From Clostridiales bacterium (lineage in GTDB: Bacteria > Bacillota > Clostridia > Saccharofermentanales > Saccharofermentanaceae): a DNA stretch of 40,780 bases. Shown piece by piece: positions 1 to 9,400 of this stretch (its first letter is position 1; each line of letters opens with the position of its first letter). The notes beneath the pieces were generated by a model that made no database searches, was not told where the DNA came from, and was given only the letters and a program-made list of their open reading frames with translations. The translations under genes were made by a program, and so were the position numbers. The stretch is taken from NCBI GenBank assembly GCA_017964005.1, contig JAGCSR010000039.1, positions 1 to 40,780 on the forward strand, read 5' to 3'.

Positions 1-1
1 A

Positions 2-529
2 CTCCTCCTGCGTTCCATGGCAATAGCCGTATACGACTCGGTGATCCTGGGGCACTTCGGTCTTGCGTCCAAGTACTACTGTCACTTTACGAGCCCTATA
101 AGAAGATATCCCGATCTTTATATACACAGGATCATCAAGAGTTTCCTTAAGGGTGAAGACCGCACAGGTTACTTCGGAGGAAGAGTCGGTGTCGTAGCTG
201 CCCACAGTTCCGATATGGAGCGCAATGCTGCAGAGGCCGAGAGGGCGTCCGTCCAGGTCAAGGTCTGCGAATATATGAAAGATAAGATCGGCGAGATCTT
301 CGCAGGAAGGGTTTCGGGGATCATCGCGTCCGGCCTGTTCGTAACTCTCCCCAATACCATTGAAGGTTTCGTGCCTTTCAGGACATTGGAAGGCCATTAT
401 ATCTTCGATGAGAGAAGGTACTGCGCGACATCGTCTCACGGGTCTTTCAGCGTGGGTGATGATGTTCAGGTGGAACTCGTCAATGTGGATATGGACTATA
501 ACCGCATTGATTTTGAGATAAGAAGTTGA
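2..529 (+). CDS. rnr: Ribonuclease R, C-terminal part (5' end outside window)
   Basis: RNase R is a processive 3'-5' exoribonuclease that degrades structured RNA. Only the end of the gene is present: the frame is open from base 2 with no credible start, so the Met at base 17 is an internal residue. The motif GHFGLASKYYCHFTSPIRRYPDL is the hallmark of the end of the RNB catalytic domain, with the HFTSPIRRYPDL core intact. From about base 280 the protein continues into an S1 RNA-binding domain (IFAGRVSGIIASGLFVTL) and ends soon after it, with no long basic tail. In many Firmicutes rnr lies near secG and smpB; those would be off the left edge. The stop codon TGA overlaps the -35 element of the next promoter. 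Confidence 0.93.
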   Translation, partial: LLLRSMAIAVYDSVILGHFGLASKYYCHFTSPIRRYPDLYIHRIIKSFLKGEDRTGYFGGRVGVVAAHSSDMERNAAEAERASVQVKVCEYMKDKIGEIFAGRVSGIIASGLFVTLPNTIEGFVPFRTLEGHYIFDERRYCATSSHGSFSVGDDVQVELVNVDMDYNRIDFEIRS

Positions 530-555
530 CAGGAACAGGGTTTTTGTTGTAATAT
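526..555 (+). promoter_or_regulatory. Candidate sigma-A promoter for the T-box/aspS transcript
   Basis: A perfect -35 TTGACA lies at 526-531, overlapping the rnr stop codon. An 18-base spacer follows, then a weaker -10 TAATAT at 550-555. Transcription would begin near 562, just before the first base of the T-box leader, which is the expected arrangement. Seen in sequence; promoter activity is inferred. Confidence 0.6.
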
Positions 556-559
556 CCCT

Positions 560-823
560 TGCATAAATGCGATGACAAAGACAGGTCTTTCCGATTATCG
601 CACAACAGAGAAGGCAGCCTGAGGCTGGAAGCTGCCGTGAATACCGAATCGGAACAGATAACACTTTCGAGCAGTGACCTGAACCGCTTAAGCGCAGTAG
701 GTGATCCGTTACAGGCAGCGTTAATGCCTTTCAAGAGACCGTGCAAAAGTACGGTAAATCAGGTGGTACCGCGGACATGAAGAGTTCGTCCTGAGCAAAG
801 GGTTGCTCGGGGCGTTTTTGTTT
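560..823 (+). promoter_or_regulatory. T-box leader (tRNA-sensing riboswitch) upstream of aspS
   Basis: T-box leaders sense uncharged tRNA and allow read-through of a terminator when charging is low. The conserved T-box core AGGTGGTACCGCGG is at 761-774. Stem I features are visible: a GGCAGC/GCTGCC helix around a GGCTGGAAG-type distal loop (about 613-636) and a CCGATT/AATCGG helix enclosing it. After that helix the sequence reads AACAGATAACACTTTCGAGCAG. By alignment to the usual specifier-ACC-CTTTGAGC pattern, GAT at 657-659 would be the specifier codon, which fits Asp. The antiterminator (AGG/CCT and GGAC/GTCC pairing) shares the CGTCCT segment at 787-792 with the terminator, so the two folds are mutually exclusive. 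The GAT assignment is tentative; the T-box call is strong. Confidence 0.9.
787..823 (+). terminator. Conditional intrinsic terminator of the T-box leader
   Basis: The stem CGTCCTGAGCA (787-797) pairs with TGCTCGGGGCG (804-814) and is followed by a U-rich tract at 815-823. Its left arm is also the right arm of the antiterminator, as expected for a T-box switch controlling aspS. Confidence 0.85.
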
Positions 824-867
824 GGAGCAAAAAGGACTAAGATAAATTTACCTGGAGGTATCAGGAT

Positions 868-2613
868 ATGGCAAATATCTATAGAGACAAGGTTATCAAT
901 CAGATCAGCGAAGCCGACATCGGATCTTCACTTAAGGTCGCAGGATGGATCGAGAATATCCGTGACCACGGCGGCGTATCCTTCATCGACCTTCGCGATA
1001 TGTACGGTGTGCTGCAGGTCGTTATGCGCGACACGTCTTTATTGGACGGTCTTGTTAAGGAAGACTGCATCTCCATCGAAGGCGTTATCGAGAAGCGTGA
1101 CGAGGAGACATATAATCCCAAGATCGAGTCAGGTACGATCGAACTGGAGGCACATAAGGTCACCGTTCTCGGAAGAGTTACGGCACAGCTCCCCTTCGAG
1201 ATCCAGACATCCAAGGAGATCAGGGAAGACGTACGTCTCAAGTACAGATACCTCGACATGCGTAACCGCAAAGTGCGCGACAACATAATCTTCCGTTCAC
1301 AGGTAATCTCTTACTTAAGACAGAAGATGACCGACATGGGGTTCCTCGAGATCCAGACGCCTATCCTTACATCCTCTTCACCCGAGGGTGCCCGTGACTA
1401 TATCGTTCCTTCCCGTAAGTTCAAGGGCAAGTTCTATGCGCTCCCTCAGGCTCCTCAGCAGTTCAAGCAGCTCCTGATGGTATCCGGTATCGATAAGTAC
1501 TTCCAGATCGCGCCCTGCTTCCGTGATGAGGATGCAAGAGCCGACAGGTCTCCGGGAGAGTTCTATCAGCTGGACTTCGAGATGGCTTTCTCTACCCAGG
1601 AAGATGTTTTCGCTGCAGGCGAGGAGGTCCTGACGGCAGCATTCGAGAAGTTTGCTCCCGAAGGCGCTTCTGTTACGGCAGCTCCCTATCCTGTATACAG
1701 CTACGCCCAGGCAATGCTGGAATTCGGATCCGACAAGCCGGATCTCAGAAATCCCTTAAGGATCATCGATGTTACGGAGTTCTTCCAAAGATGCACTTTC
1801 GCGCCCTTCCACGGCAAGTGCGTACGCGCGATCAATGTTCATGCCAAGCTTTCCAAAGGCCAGCATGAGAAGATGCTCAAGTTCGCACAGAGCATCGGCA
1901 TGGGAGGCCTCGGATACCTGGAAGTCCTGGAGGATATGTCCTATAAGGGACCTATCGATAAGTTCATTCCCGACGATATGAAGACAGAACTCCGCGACCT
2001 TGCAGGACTTACTGCCGGAGACACCATCTTCTTCATCGCCGATGTTGAAGCCCAGGCATGTCTTTATGCCGGCCAGATCCGCAACGAACTGGGCGCAAGG
2101 CTCGATCTTATCGAGAAGAACGCTTTCAGGTTCTGCTTCGTAAATGATTTCCCGATGTACGAATTCGATAAGGAACTCGGACATTACATCTTTACGCACA
2201 ATCCTTTCTCCATGCCTCAGGGAGGCCTGGATGCACTTATGAACAAGAAGCCCGAAGAGATCCTTGCATACCAGTACGACATCGTCTGCAACGGTATCGA
2301 GCTGTCTTCCGGCGCTGTACGTAACCACGATCTTGAGATCATGAAGAAGGCTTTCGAGATCGCAGGCTATACGGAGGATGATCTTAAGACCAAGTTCGGA
2401 GCTCTCTATAACGCCTTCAAGTTCGGCGCTCCGCCTCATGCAGGTATGGCTCCCGGTGTTGACCGTATGCTCATGATATTGCGCGGAGAGGAGAACATCC
2501 GTGAAGTCATCGCCTTCCCTATGAACGGCAATGCCCAGGATCTCCTGTGCGGCGCTCCCGGCGATGTTACAGAGATGCAGCTTAGAGAGACACATATCAA
2601 AGTAAGACAGTGA
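868..2613 (+). CDS. aspS: Aspartate--tRNA ligase
   Basis: A class II aminoacyl-tRNA synthetase that charges tRNA-Asp in the cytoplasm. The 581 residues match the usual bacterial AspRS size. An N-terminal OB-fold anticodon-binding domain (about residues 20-105, with GGVSFIDLRD) is followed by the catalytic core. Motif 2 FRDEDARADRSPGEFYQLD starts at residue 218, and motif 3 GVDRMLMILRG is at about 530-540. The bacterial GAD insertion lies between them (roughly 285-425). The ending NAQDLLCGAPGDV is typical of the family. Whether it is discriminating or also charges tRNA-Asn is not decidable here. A GGAGG site at 853-857 supports the ATG at 868. Expression should be controlled by the T-box leader just upstream. 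The stop codon overlaps the GTG start of mtaB, so the two are probably translationally coupled. Confidence 0.96.
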   Translation: MANIYRDKVINQISEADIGSSLKVAGWIENIRDHGGVSFIDLRDMYGVLQVVMRDTSLLDGLVKEDCISIEGVIEKRDEETYNPKIESGTIELEAHKVTVLGRVTAQLPFEIQTSKEIREDVRLKYRYLDMRNRKVRDNIIFRSQVISYLRQKMTDMGFLEIQTPILTSSSPEGARDYIVPSRKFKGKFYALPQAPQQFKQLLMVSGIDKYFQIAPCFRDEDARADRSPGEFYQLDFEMAFSTQEDVFAAGEEVLTAAFEKFAPEGASVTAAPYPVYSYAQAMLEFGSDKPDLRNPLRIIDVTEFFQRCTFAPFHGKCVRAINVHAKLSKGQHEKMLKFAQSIGMGGLGYLEVLEDMSYKGPIDKFIPDDMKTELRDLAGLTAGDTIFFIADVEAQACLYAGQIRNELGARLDLIEKNAFRFCFVNDFPMYEFDKELGHYIFTHNPFSMPQGGLDALMNKKPEEILAYQYDIVCNGIELSSGAVRNHDLEIMKKAFEIAGYTEDDLKTKFGALYNAFKFGAPPHAGMAPGVDRMLMILRGEENIREVIAFPMNGNAQDLLCGAPGDVTEMQLRETHIKVRQ

Positions 2614-3887
2614 GAGTCTTTTTTCTTACCTTAGGATGCAGAGTCAATCAGTATGAGACCGACGCGGTGAGAGCTCAGTTCATCGCGGCGGGACATACTG
2701 TTGCCGAGCGCCCCGAGGATGCGGACTGCCTTATAGTCAACACCTGTACCGTTACGGGTGAAGCGGACCGCAAATCCCGCCAGATGCTGAGGCGCATGGC
2801 AAGATCAAACCCTTCGGCGATCGTCGTTGCAATGGGGTGCGCTTCCGAATTGGCTGACGGCATCGTCGATGCCGATATAGTATTGGGGACCCGCGACAAG
2901 AATCAGTGCCTTGCCAGAGTGGAAGAATTCGCGGGGACCAGGTCTCATGCCACATCCCATTCGCGTCCCGAAGTGTCCCGGACCGATACATATCACGACT
3001 TCGGAACGGTGCTGTCCCCCGAAGGGACTCGTGCTTTCCTTAAGGTCGAAGACGGCTGCAACAAGTTCTGCACATATTGCGTGATCCCCTTTGCCAGAGG
3101 CCGTGTTGCTTCAAGAAGTGAAGAGTCTGCGGTCAGTGAGGCAAGGTTCCTTGCCCAAGCCGGGTACAGGGAGATAGTGGTATCAGGGATACATGTCTGT
3201 TCCTACGGCAAGGACCGCGGCGAGGACATAATGTCCCTTTTGGTTTTATTGCAGAAAATCTCAGATATCGACGGTATCGCCAGGATAAGACTGGGGTCCG
3301 TAGAACCCATGTCTTTGACACCCGAATTCCTTACGGGCCTTTCTCGTATCGGGAAAGCCTGCCCCCATTTCCACTTATCCTTACAGAGCGGATCGGATAC
3401 AGTGCTTAAGCGCATGAACCGGGATTATATATCTTCTGAATTCGAAGAGAAGGTAAACCTTATAAGGAGCCTGTTCCCGAACGTGTCCATATCGACCGAT
3501 ATTATATGCGGCTTCCCGGGTGAGACGGACGAAGAGTTCGAGCAGACCTGTGATTTTGCCCGCAGGATAGGGTTCTCCAAGATCCACTGTTTCCCGTATT
3601 CCCTCAGGGAGGGAACCGTTGCCGCCAAGATGGAGCAGGTGGCGCCGGAGGTCAAAAAAGCCCGGAACGCAAGGCTGCTTAAGATCTCGGAGGAACTCGA
3701 AAAAGGGTTTGCCGAAGCTCAGGTGGGACATGAAGTTACCGTCCTTTGCGAGCAGGATAATTCCGGATATACGGCAAATTATGTCCGCGCCAGGATCTCG
3801 GGGGATAGGAAGTTCGAACCCGGGGCATTCGTTAAGGGGCGGGTTACCGCGTCATCTGGGACTTTTGTTGAGGTTTCCCCCGACTGA
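2610..3887 (+). CDS. mtaB: tRNA t6A37 methylthiotransferase MtaB
   Basis: A radical-SAM enzyme that adds a methylthio group to t6A37 of ANN-decoding tRNAs, giving ms2t6A. The N-terminal UPF0004 domain begins with TLGCRVNQYETDAV, the signature that separates MtaB from MiaB (which has GCQMN), and includes NTCTVTGEAD and a third Cys in AMGCASEL for the auxiliary 4Fe-4S cluster. The radical-SAM motif CNKFCTYC supplies C150, C154 and C157. The C-terminal 60 or so residues fit a TRAM RNA-binding domain. The 425-residue length is normal. The GTG start at 2610 overlaps the aspS stop codon (GTGA), so aspS and mtaB form one operon of tRNA function and may share T-box control. Confidence 0.93.
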   Translation: MRVFFLTLGCRVNQYETDAVRAQFIAAGHTVAERPEDADCLIVNTCTVTGEADRKSRQMLRRMARSNPSAIVVAMGCASELADGIVDADIVLGTRDKNQCLARVEEFAGTRSHATSHSRPEVSRTDTYHDFGTVLSPEGTRAFLKVEDGCNKFCTYCVIPFARGRVASRSEESAVSEARFLAQAGYREIVVSGIHVCSYGKDRGEDIMSLLVLLQKISDIDGIARIRLGSVEPMSLTPEFLTGLSRIGKACPHFHLSLQSGSDTVLKRMNRDYISSEFEEKVNLIRSLFPNVSISTDIICGFPGETDEEFEQTCDFARRIGFSKIHCFPYSLREGTVAAKMEQVAPEVKKARNARLLKISEELEKGFAEAQVGHEVTVLCEQDNSGYTANYVRARISGDRKFEPGAFVKGRVTASSGTFVEVSPD

Positions 3888-3931
3888 TCCTTCTTTTCGC
3901 GAATAAATGAACATCAATAGATAAAAATCGG

Positions 3932-3960
3932 GATGTTTTATCCTCTAAGTGTGTTACAAT
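3932..3960 (+). promoter_or_regulatory. Possible promoter for ireB-ruvX
   Basis: A good -10 TACAAT lies at 3955-3960 in the 114-base gap after mtaB. The matching -35 position (GATGTT, 3932-3937, 17-base spacing) is poor, so the assignment rests mainly on the -10 box and on the AT-rich gap. No terminator was seen after mtaB. Confidence 0.35.
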
Positions 3961-4001
3961 AATCCATATAGATTAAGACAGTTTTCGGAGGGGATCGTAG
4001 A

Positions 4002-4253
4002 TTGGATAATCAGGATACGACAAAATTTAATCTGTCAGGGGATAGATATGCGGACGTCAAAGCACTTATGACGTATGTTTTGAATGCTCTCAAGGAGAAG
4101 GGTTATAATCCGATCAACCAGCTTGTCGGATACTTTATCTCCGGAGATCCGACTTATATCACCAGTTACAAGGGCGCAAGAGGTCTGATCAGAAGGATCG
4201 ACCGTGACGAACTGTTGGAGGTAATCATCTCCGAGTTCTGCGAGAAGCTCTGA
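4002..4253 (+). CDS. ireB: IreB family regulatory phosphoprotein (UPF0297)
   Basis: A small cytoplasmic protein. In Enterococcus faecalis IreB is phosphorylated on N-terminal threonines by the PASTA kinase IreK and influences cell-wall stress resistance. The 83-residue protein has the family pattern throughout: ALKEKGYNPINQLVGYFISGDPTYITSYKGAR and a charged end. Two adjacent threonines, T6 and T7, sit in the N-terminal tail where the known phosphosites lie. The start is TTG at 4002, chosen because an excellent GGAGGGG site sits 8 bases upstream (3987-3993) and the protein begins MDNQDTTKF as homologues do. The gene heads the ireB-ruvX-DUF1292 block that is conserved across Firmicutes. Confidence 0.92.
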   Translation: MDNQDTTKFNLSGDRYADVKALMTYVLNALKEKGYNPINQLVGYFISGDPTYITSYKGARGLIRRIDRDELLEVIISEFCEKL

Positions 4254-4270
4254 TACCGGTGTAGTCTGCC

Positions 4271-4687
4271 ATGGGAAGGATAATGGGAATCGACTACGGC
4301 CTTCGCCGTATCGGGATCGCTCTGTCTGACGCTACTCATCTTATCGCCAAGGGATATGAGACCATCAATTGGAATGGCCGCGATATCGATTGGGCATTGA
4401 ACCGCATATCCGAGATAATAAAGGAGCAGGATGTCACCGACATAGTGTTGGGGCGCCCTCTTCGTACCGACGGGACCAAGTCTGAGACTGAAGAGAAGGT
4501 AGAGGCTTTCGCAGGACTCCTTACCGAGACTGCAGGGCTTCCGATCCATTACATAGACGAGAGATTTACCACCGTAATAGCATCTCAGTACCTTCATGCC
4601 GCAGGCAAGAAGGCCGACAAGCACAAGAAGGTCATAGATCAGGTGGCGGCTGAAGTCCTGCTTCAGGATTGGCTTGACCGACATTGA
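4271..4687 (+). CDS. ruvX: Putative pre-16S rRNA nuclease / Holliday junction resolvase-like YqgF
   Basis: An RNase H-fold protein of the YqgF/RuvX family, implicated in 16S rRNA 5'-end maturation and formerly annotated as a Holliday junction resolvase. The opening MGRIMGIDYGLRRIGIALSD carries the first catalytic Asp (D8). The strand-and-acid pattern follows through DIVLGRPLRTDGTKSE and YIDERFTTVIASQYLHAAG, and the end reads DQVAAEVLLQDWLDRH. The 138-residue length is standard. It follows ireB by 17 bases and is expected to be co-transcribed with it. Confidence 0.93.
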   Translation: MGRIMGIDYGLRRIGIALSDATHLIAKGYETINWNGRDIDWALNRISEIIKEQDVTDIVLGRPLRTDGTKSETEEKVEAFAGLLTETAGLPIHYIDERFTTVIASQYLHAAGKKADKHKKVIDQVAAEVLLQDWLDRH

Positions 4688-4719
4688 TCTTCAGCTGATA
4701 AGCAACTTTCCTTATTATT

Positions 4720-4728
4720 TGATATAAT
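4720..4728 (+). promoter_or_regulatory. Extended -10 promoter before the DUF1292 pair
   Basis: TGA-TATAAT (4720-4728) is a full extended -10 element; no good -35 is visible, which such promoters can lack. A short stem GGTTCAG/CTGAGCC (4736-4755) would lie in the 5' leader just before the ribosome binding site. This suggests the two DUF1292 genes can be expressed separately from ireB-ruvX. Confidence 0.5.
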
Positions 4729-4778
4729 AAAGAACGGTTCAGGATGTGCTGAGCCAATAATTGCATGAGGTGGATAAT

Positions 4779-5099
4779 ATGGATCAGGAGAATATCATTA
4801 CATTGAAGGACGAAGAGACAGGCAAGACCCAGTCTTTCTTCCTGGATGACAAATTCCTTCTCAACGGGAATGTATATGTGTCACTTATCGTGCTCCCCGA
4901 GGGCGCCGCAGAGAACCCCGACTTCGATTTCGACGATCTTCCCGAGGAGATCGATCTTGTTATCATGAAGGTCACAGAAGGTGAGGACGGCGAAGAGATG
5001 CTCTCTACCCTTGATGAGGAGGAAGAGGATATCGTATTCGACTATTACGACAAGATCTGTGAGATGTACGATGATGAGGAGCAGGGTGACGACGAGTAA
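4779..5099 (+). CDS. DUF1292 domain protein (YrzB-like)
   Basis: An acidic 106-residue protein of the DUF1292 family, whose molecular role is unknown. It begins MDQENIITLKDEETGKTQSFF, then shows the family beta-strand pattern (FLLNGNVYVSLIVLPEG ... IDLVIMKVTEGEDGEEMLSTLDEEEEDIVFDYYDKI) and ends in an Asp/Glu-rich tail. The ATG at 4779 is preferred over an upstream TTG at 4761, because GAGGTGG (4767-4773) sits at the right distance. The position after ireB and ruvX is the conserved one for this family. Confidence 0.9.
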   Translation: MDQENIITLKDEETGKTQSFFLDDKFLLNGNVYVSLIVLPEGAAENPDFDFDDLPEEIDLVIMKVTEGEDGEEMLSTLDEEEEDIVFDYYDKICEMYDDEEQGDDE

Positions 5100-5117
5100 C
5101 CTGTTCGGGAACCGATC

Positions 5118-5534
5118 ATGAAGAAGAACCGCGTCGACAGGAATACAAACCGCAGGAAAGCGGCTGCCATCAAGGCTGACCGCAGGGCCAAAGCGGCAGG
5201 CGAGCATATCAAGAAGAATGCCGGAGACGAGCTGATCGTTATCAGGGATCCTTACAACAAGAAGGATTTCTACATGATGATGATCGATAACTTCGTTCTG
5301 GCAAAGGTGGAATATGCCGTTATGTATAATTATGTTCCCGATGACGGCAACCACAGAAAGCCGGAACTGGTCATCATGAGGACCACATTCTCCGATAACG
5401 GGGAACAGTTCTTCTATTCCATTAAGGATGATGCCGAGTTGGAGAGGGCTTTCGTTCTGTTCATGAGAAGGTATTACGGATCATCTGTTCCGGATAAGCA
5501 GAGTAAGAACGGCGTAGCGACCGGAGGCCTTTGA
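5118..5534 (+). CDS. Second DUF1292-like protein with basic N-terminal extension
   Basis: No clear name. Residues about 38-122 follow the same plan as the preceding DUF1292 protein (DELIVIRDPYNKKDFYMMMIDNF ... PELVIMRTTFSDNGEQFFYSIKDDAELERAFVLFMRRYY), so I read it as a diverged paralogue. It differs by an N-terminal stretch of about 35 residues rich in Lys and Arg (MKKNRVDRNTNRRKAAAIKADRRAK), which could bind RNA or the ribosome; that is inference. The ribosome binding site is weak. Its stop codon overlaps the ATG of the next gene (TGATG), implying coupled translation. Confidence 0.78.
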   Translation: MKKNRVDRNTNRRKAAAIKADRRAKAAGEHIKKNAGDELIVIRDPYNKKDFYMMMIDNFVLAKVEYAVMYNYVPDDGNHRKPELVIMRTTFSDNGEQFFYSIKDDAELERAFVLFMRRYYGSSVPDKQSKNGVATGGL

Positions 5535-6439
5535 TGAGGAAGGTCATCCGGGATGTTGTCATAGCATGCCTTAAGGTCGCTTTGGCTTTGGGGATATTCC
5601 TGTTATGTAATTTTGCCGGATTGTATCTTTTCGATCTGGCCGGTATCGACAGGAAAGTATATGCAGGCGTTTGTGATGTGTTCATAAGCCTGCTGTCGCT
5701 GGGCTCATTATGTGTGTTCTGGCGGATCGACAGAAAGATATCAGGAGAATTCATAAGTTTTGCAAAGCCCCTGCCTTCCCGCACAGTCTGTTCTGCGATT
5801 ACGGCGGTAGGACTTACGGGACTTGTGGTCATCTATATGCTGGCCGCAAACTATCTGTCGGATTATATCAACAGTTTCAAAGAGAATCTCGATCAGTACA
5901 AGGATGCGGTGAACCGCTATTCCGAAGTAAGCCAGAAGGAGGTCCCTTTGTGGGACAGCCTGATCTATATCGTTGCCCTGTTTACCATTATTCCTTTATC
6001 GGAGGAATTCCTTTTCAGGGGCATCGTGATGGGACAGCTCCGCAAGGCCGCTCCCGGGTGGCTTGCTTTGCTGCTCCAGGCCGTGATCTTCGGCCTGATG
6101 CACGGAATAACCATACATATAGGATATGCCCTGATCTGCGGGATCGTGCTGGGCGCGGTCTATATGTTCTGTGATAACCTCTGGATGTCTGTGCTGGTCC
6201 ATGGGATCTTTAATCTCCTGGGTTCGGCCCTGCCGACGTTCCTTGCTCTCGAACAGTTCGGGATCCCGAAGGAGACCAGGCTCAATACAAGTTACATCAT
6301 GTCTTTGGTTGAGTACTTCATGATGTTCCCGGCGGCTCTGGCTTTCGTATACCTGTGGTACAAGTATAAAAAGAGCAGGGAAGCAAACAGCCTTACGGCC
6401 GAAGAGCCCGAACCGGTTGAGGAGGGCGTGCCATGCTGA
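5534..6439 (+). CDS. CPBP family intramembrane metalloprotease
   Basis: A polytopic membrane protein of the CPBP (Abi/Rce1-like) family of intramembrane proteases. The three family motifs are present: SEEFLFRG (Glu-Glu near residues 157-158), GLMHG (His near 190) and VHGIFN (His near 223), which together form the metal site. About eight hydrophobic segments are visible, with a charged tail EEPEPVEEG. The ATG at 5534 has GGAGG at 5523-5527 and overlaps the upstream stop by one base. A TTG three bases earlier is a worse choice. Substrate unknown; relatives act in prenyl-protein processing, bacteriocin immunity or regulated proteolysis. Confidence 0.88.
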   Translation: MRKVIRDVVIACLKVALALGIFLLCNFAGLYLFDLAGIDRKVYAGVCDVFISLLSLGSLCVFWRIDRKISGEFISFAKPLPSRTVCSAITAVGLTGLVVIYMLAANYLSDYINSFKENLDQYKDAVNRYSEVSQKEVPLWDSLIYIVALFTIIPLSEEFLFRGIVMGQLRKAAPGWLALLLQAVIFGLMHGITIHIGYALICGIVLGAVYMFCDNLWMSVLVHGIFNLLGSALPTFLALEQFGIPKETRLNTSYIMSLVEYFMMFPAALAFVYLWYKYKKSREANSLTAEEPEPVEEGVPC

Positions 6440-9400
6440 GATTATCCGAATTCAGGCTTGCCGCTACAAAGAGACGGGGACTGAGACTGTTCTTCATCAT
6501 ATCTTTCTCAATCATCATTATCTCCGGCATACTGCTTTTGTGGATGGGGATATTCGGATTCCGCACGGAACTCGTAAGCATAGGTTTTCAGGATGACATA
6601 AGGGACGATTCGTTCGCCGGCGCGGGATTAAACATAGATTATGTGCCCAGCGTCAATCTCATAAGGGATGCATCCTTTGAGACAGGGTATGAGTATGTAA
6701 CTTTGGAAGCTGCCGATTTTGACGGCAGGAACATATATTTTAAGTCGGATTCCGTAAAAGGGAGCAGGACTGATCTGGCAAATCTTGCCGGCGGAGATCT
6801 TCGTATCCTGGGTTCTGACACTGACGGTGTCATGCGCCGGAAATATACAGGTTCGGTGGAGTCTTATTATCCCGAGTCCATGGCTGAAGTCACTGATATC
6901 ATTACTTCCGTTGCGGGCGGCGTGATATCGGGCGTTGCGGATGTGGAAGTCTACGGCAACTGTGTTACGGTCCTTTCCGACGAAGGCGTGATATATGCCG
7001 ATATTCAGGGAGCAACCCCGATCAAGACGGGAGGGAACGAACTGATCTTTACATGTCTTGCGTCCTCCGGCGATATCTGTTACGCGGTAGCATCCGACGG
7101 AACAATCTATGAAGCATCTGACGGAAGGACATTCGTTGCCGTAACAGACAAGAACGAAGAGATCAGCAATGTCGGATCCTGCGTTGCAGTAGCCAATAAG
7201 CTCCTGATATTGAACAGGGAAGGGCAGCTGTACCTTTACAACGGTGAACTGTTCAGCGTGGATCTTCCGGAGGGCGGCGCACCTTCATGCATAGGAAGGC
7301 TGGGAGAGATCTTTGTTGCCGTAAATGACAAAGGAATACACTATTCGGACAACGGGTATGTATTCAGGATAATGTCAGATGCCGTTATCCCGAAAGAAGA
7401 GATCGCTGATCTTGCCATGTCTGACGAGATCCTCTATATAGTCAAGCTGAACGGCGATCTTGTAATCTGTTCTGCGGAAGGCATTACCGAGAAGGAAGCA
7501 ATATTTGAGACCGCAACGCCGGTCATCAGGTCCGCGGTATGCAATCAGAACGGCAAGCTCTTCGTATCCACATCAGACAGGGTCGCGATGTCATACGACC
7601 GTGACAGTGCCGCCTATTCGATCATCTCGACCGTAGATACTGCTGCAGATGACCTTCTGGCGGGGATTGGAGACGGATTTATATATTCTTCGGGAGTCAA
7701 GCTCTACAAGGCGTCTGTCCTCTCTCTGATAAGACTTGCCGAATCAGTAGCTCCCGACAGCATCGGCAGGGGAGATATCTGTTCCGTGAAGATCGAACCC
7801 ACCCTCAATGTTACTGCTCCGATCATGGGAGACAGGTGGGAGAGTCTGGCTGATAATATGCTTTGGGATATCTGCGGCAAGGGCACATCAGCATCCTATA
7901 CCTCGGATGCCGTGTCAGGAGGAAGGTCACTTAAGATAGTTGGGACAGGCAATACTGCCCATGTCATATCCCAAAAACTCCCGGGTACTTCGAAAGATAA
8001 CTTTATCCCGGATAATTTCTACAGGCTGAGATTTGATGTCAAGACCACAGAAGATGTAAACGTTACCTGCTGGCTCGAAGGTGAAAGATTCGGAAGGATC
8101 GCCTTCGCAGGAGACGTTCCCAAGGCCGCGCCCAGGACATTGTCCACTCTGTTTGCGGTTACGGACAATATGGCAGGAGATGATACGGTAAGACTTTATA
8201 TCTCCTTCGAAGGTGATGCGACTGTCATGATCGATGATGTCTATCTGGGTCCCGACAACGGGAAAGAAAACTATATCCCCGCATATCTTACCGATTCGGT
8301 CAGGAACGCGGCCCCGTCCGCAGTAAGGCTCGGAGGTATCGTGATAGGCTCCAACGGATACAGCCCTGATGTTATGTATGCGCATTCCCGGGCATCGCTG
8401 TCCCACGATATAGACATTGACGGTAATACAGCAAGGATATCTTCTTGCGATTCGCTGGAAGACTGTCTGGATATGGTATCGGATGCCGGAGCAGATCCTT
8501 GGCTCGTCATCGGATCCTGTGCCGCGGAAGCCGATATCGATAATCTCATGTCCTACATGTGCGGTCCCGTATCCGAAGGTTACGGTGCAAGAAGAGTTGC
8601 CAACGGCACGGCGGTCCCCTGGAGCAGAAAGTTCGACCGTATCTATATCGAGATAGCTGATACTGACGGAGCCTTCACCACTGATGCCGCCAGGGGAGGA
8701 TATGTGGATTACACCATATCCCTGATAGAACAGTCTGAATACTATCCTGCCATCAAGGAGAAGGTTGTCTTCCTTGACGGAATGAATTACGAAGGCGGCA
8801 TCAGACTGTCTTCTGCGGACAGCCATGCTCTGTCCGTTAATGCCACGGACATCATGGAGACCGGCAATTCCGATGATTCCTACATGATCAACGTGGCGTC
8901 GTTTTTCGATAAGATCAATACTGAGGCCGAGAGATCCAAGAACCTGTCTGACAGCGGCCAGTACATATCGTCCCTGTCTTTGGCAGAGTCTTCGAACTGC
9001 GCAGAATATACCGCCATGTTCCTTTGCGAGCAGGCCGGGTTCGTTGAACTTCCGATGATGAATGTCGCTATAGACTATAAACCTTCCTTGTATGAATCAG
9101 AGAAGATGTTCGCTGACGGGAAGAGTGCTTTGAACCTGTTCGCGACGATGAAGATGATATCAGATGTTACATCCGGATCTTCGGCAGTCATGTATATCCC
9201 TGAGCTTACCGATCCGATGGACCTGGCATCCAAGGAGAGCGTTGAAGACTTAGAGAAAGCTTGCGGAATATATGCTCTGTCGGGCGCGGGAGGAGATAAA
9301 TACCTGATAATCGCCAATTGTTCCAACGATATCAGGCAGTTTGTTGTATCGTCTTCGGGTTCGGACCTGTTCAATTCCTACGCGACAAGATATTCTTCGT

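Noticed and set aside
1756..2595. A 279-codon minus-strand frame inside aspS, and others inside pgi (11825-12637), the 1021-residue protein gene (7927-8826) and mreB (38254-39135)
   Set aside because: Each lies wholly within a confidently identified gene and shows no recognisable protein pattern; they result from codon bias of the true gene.
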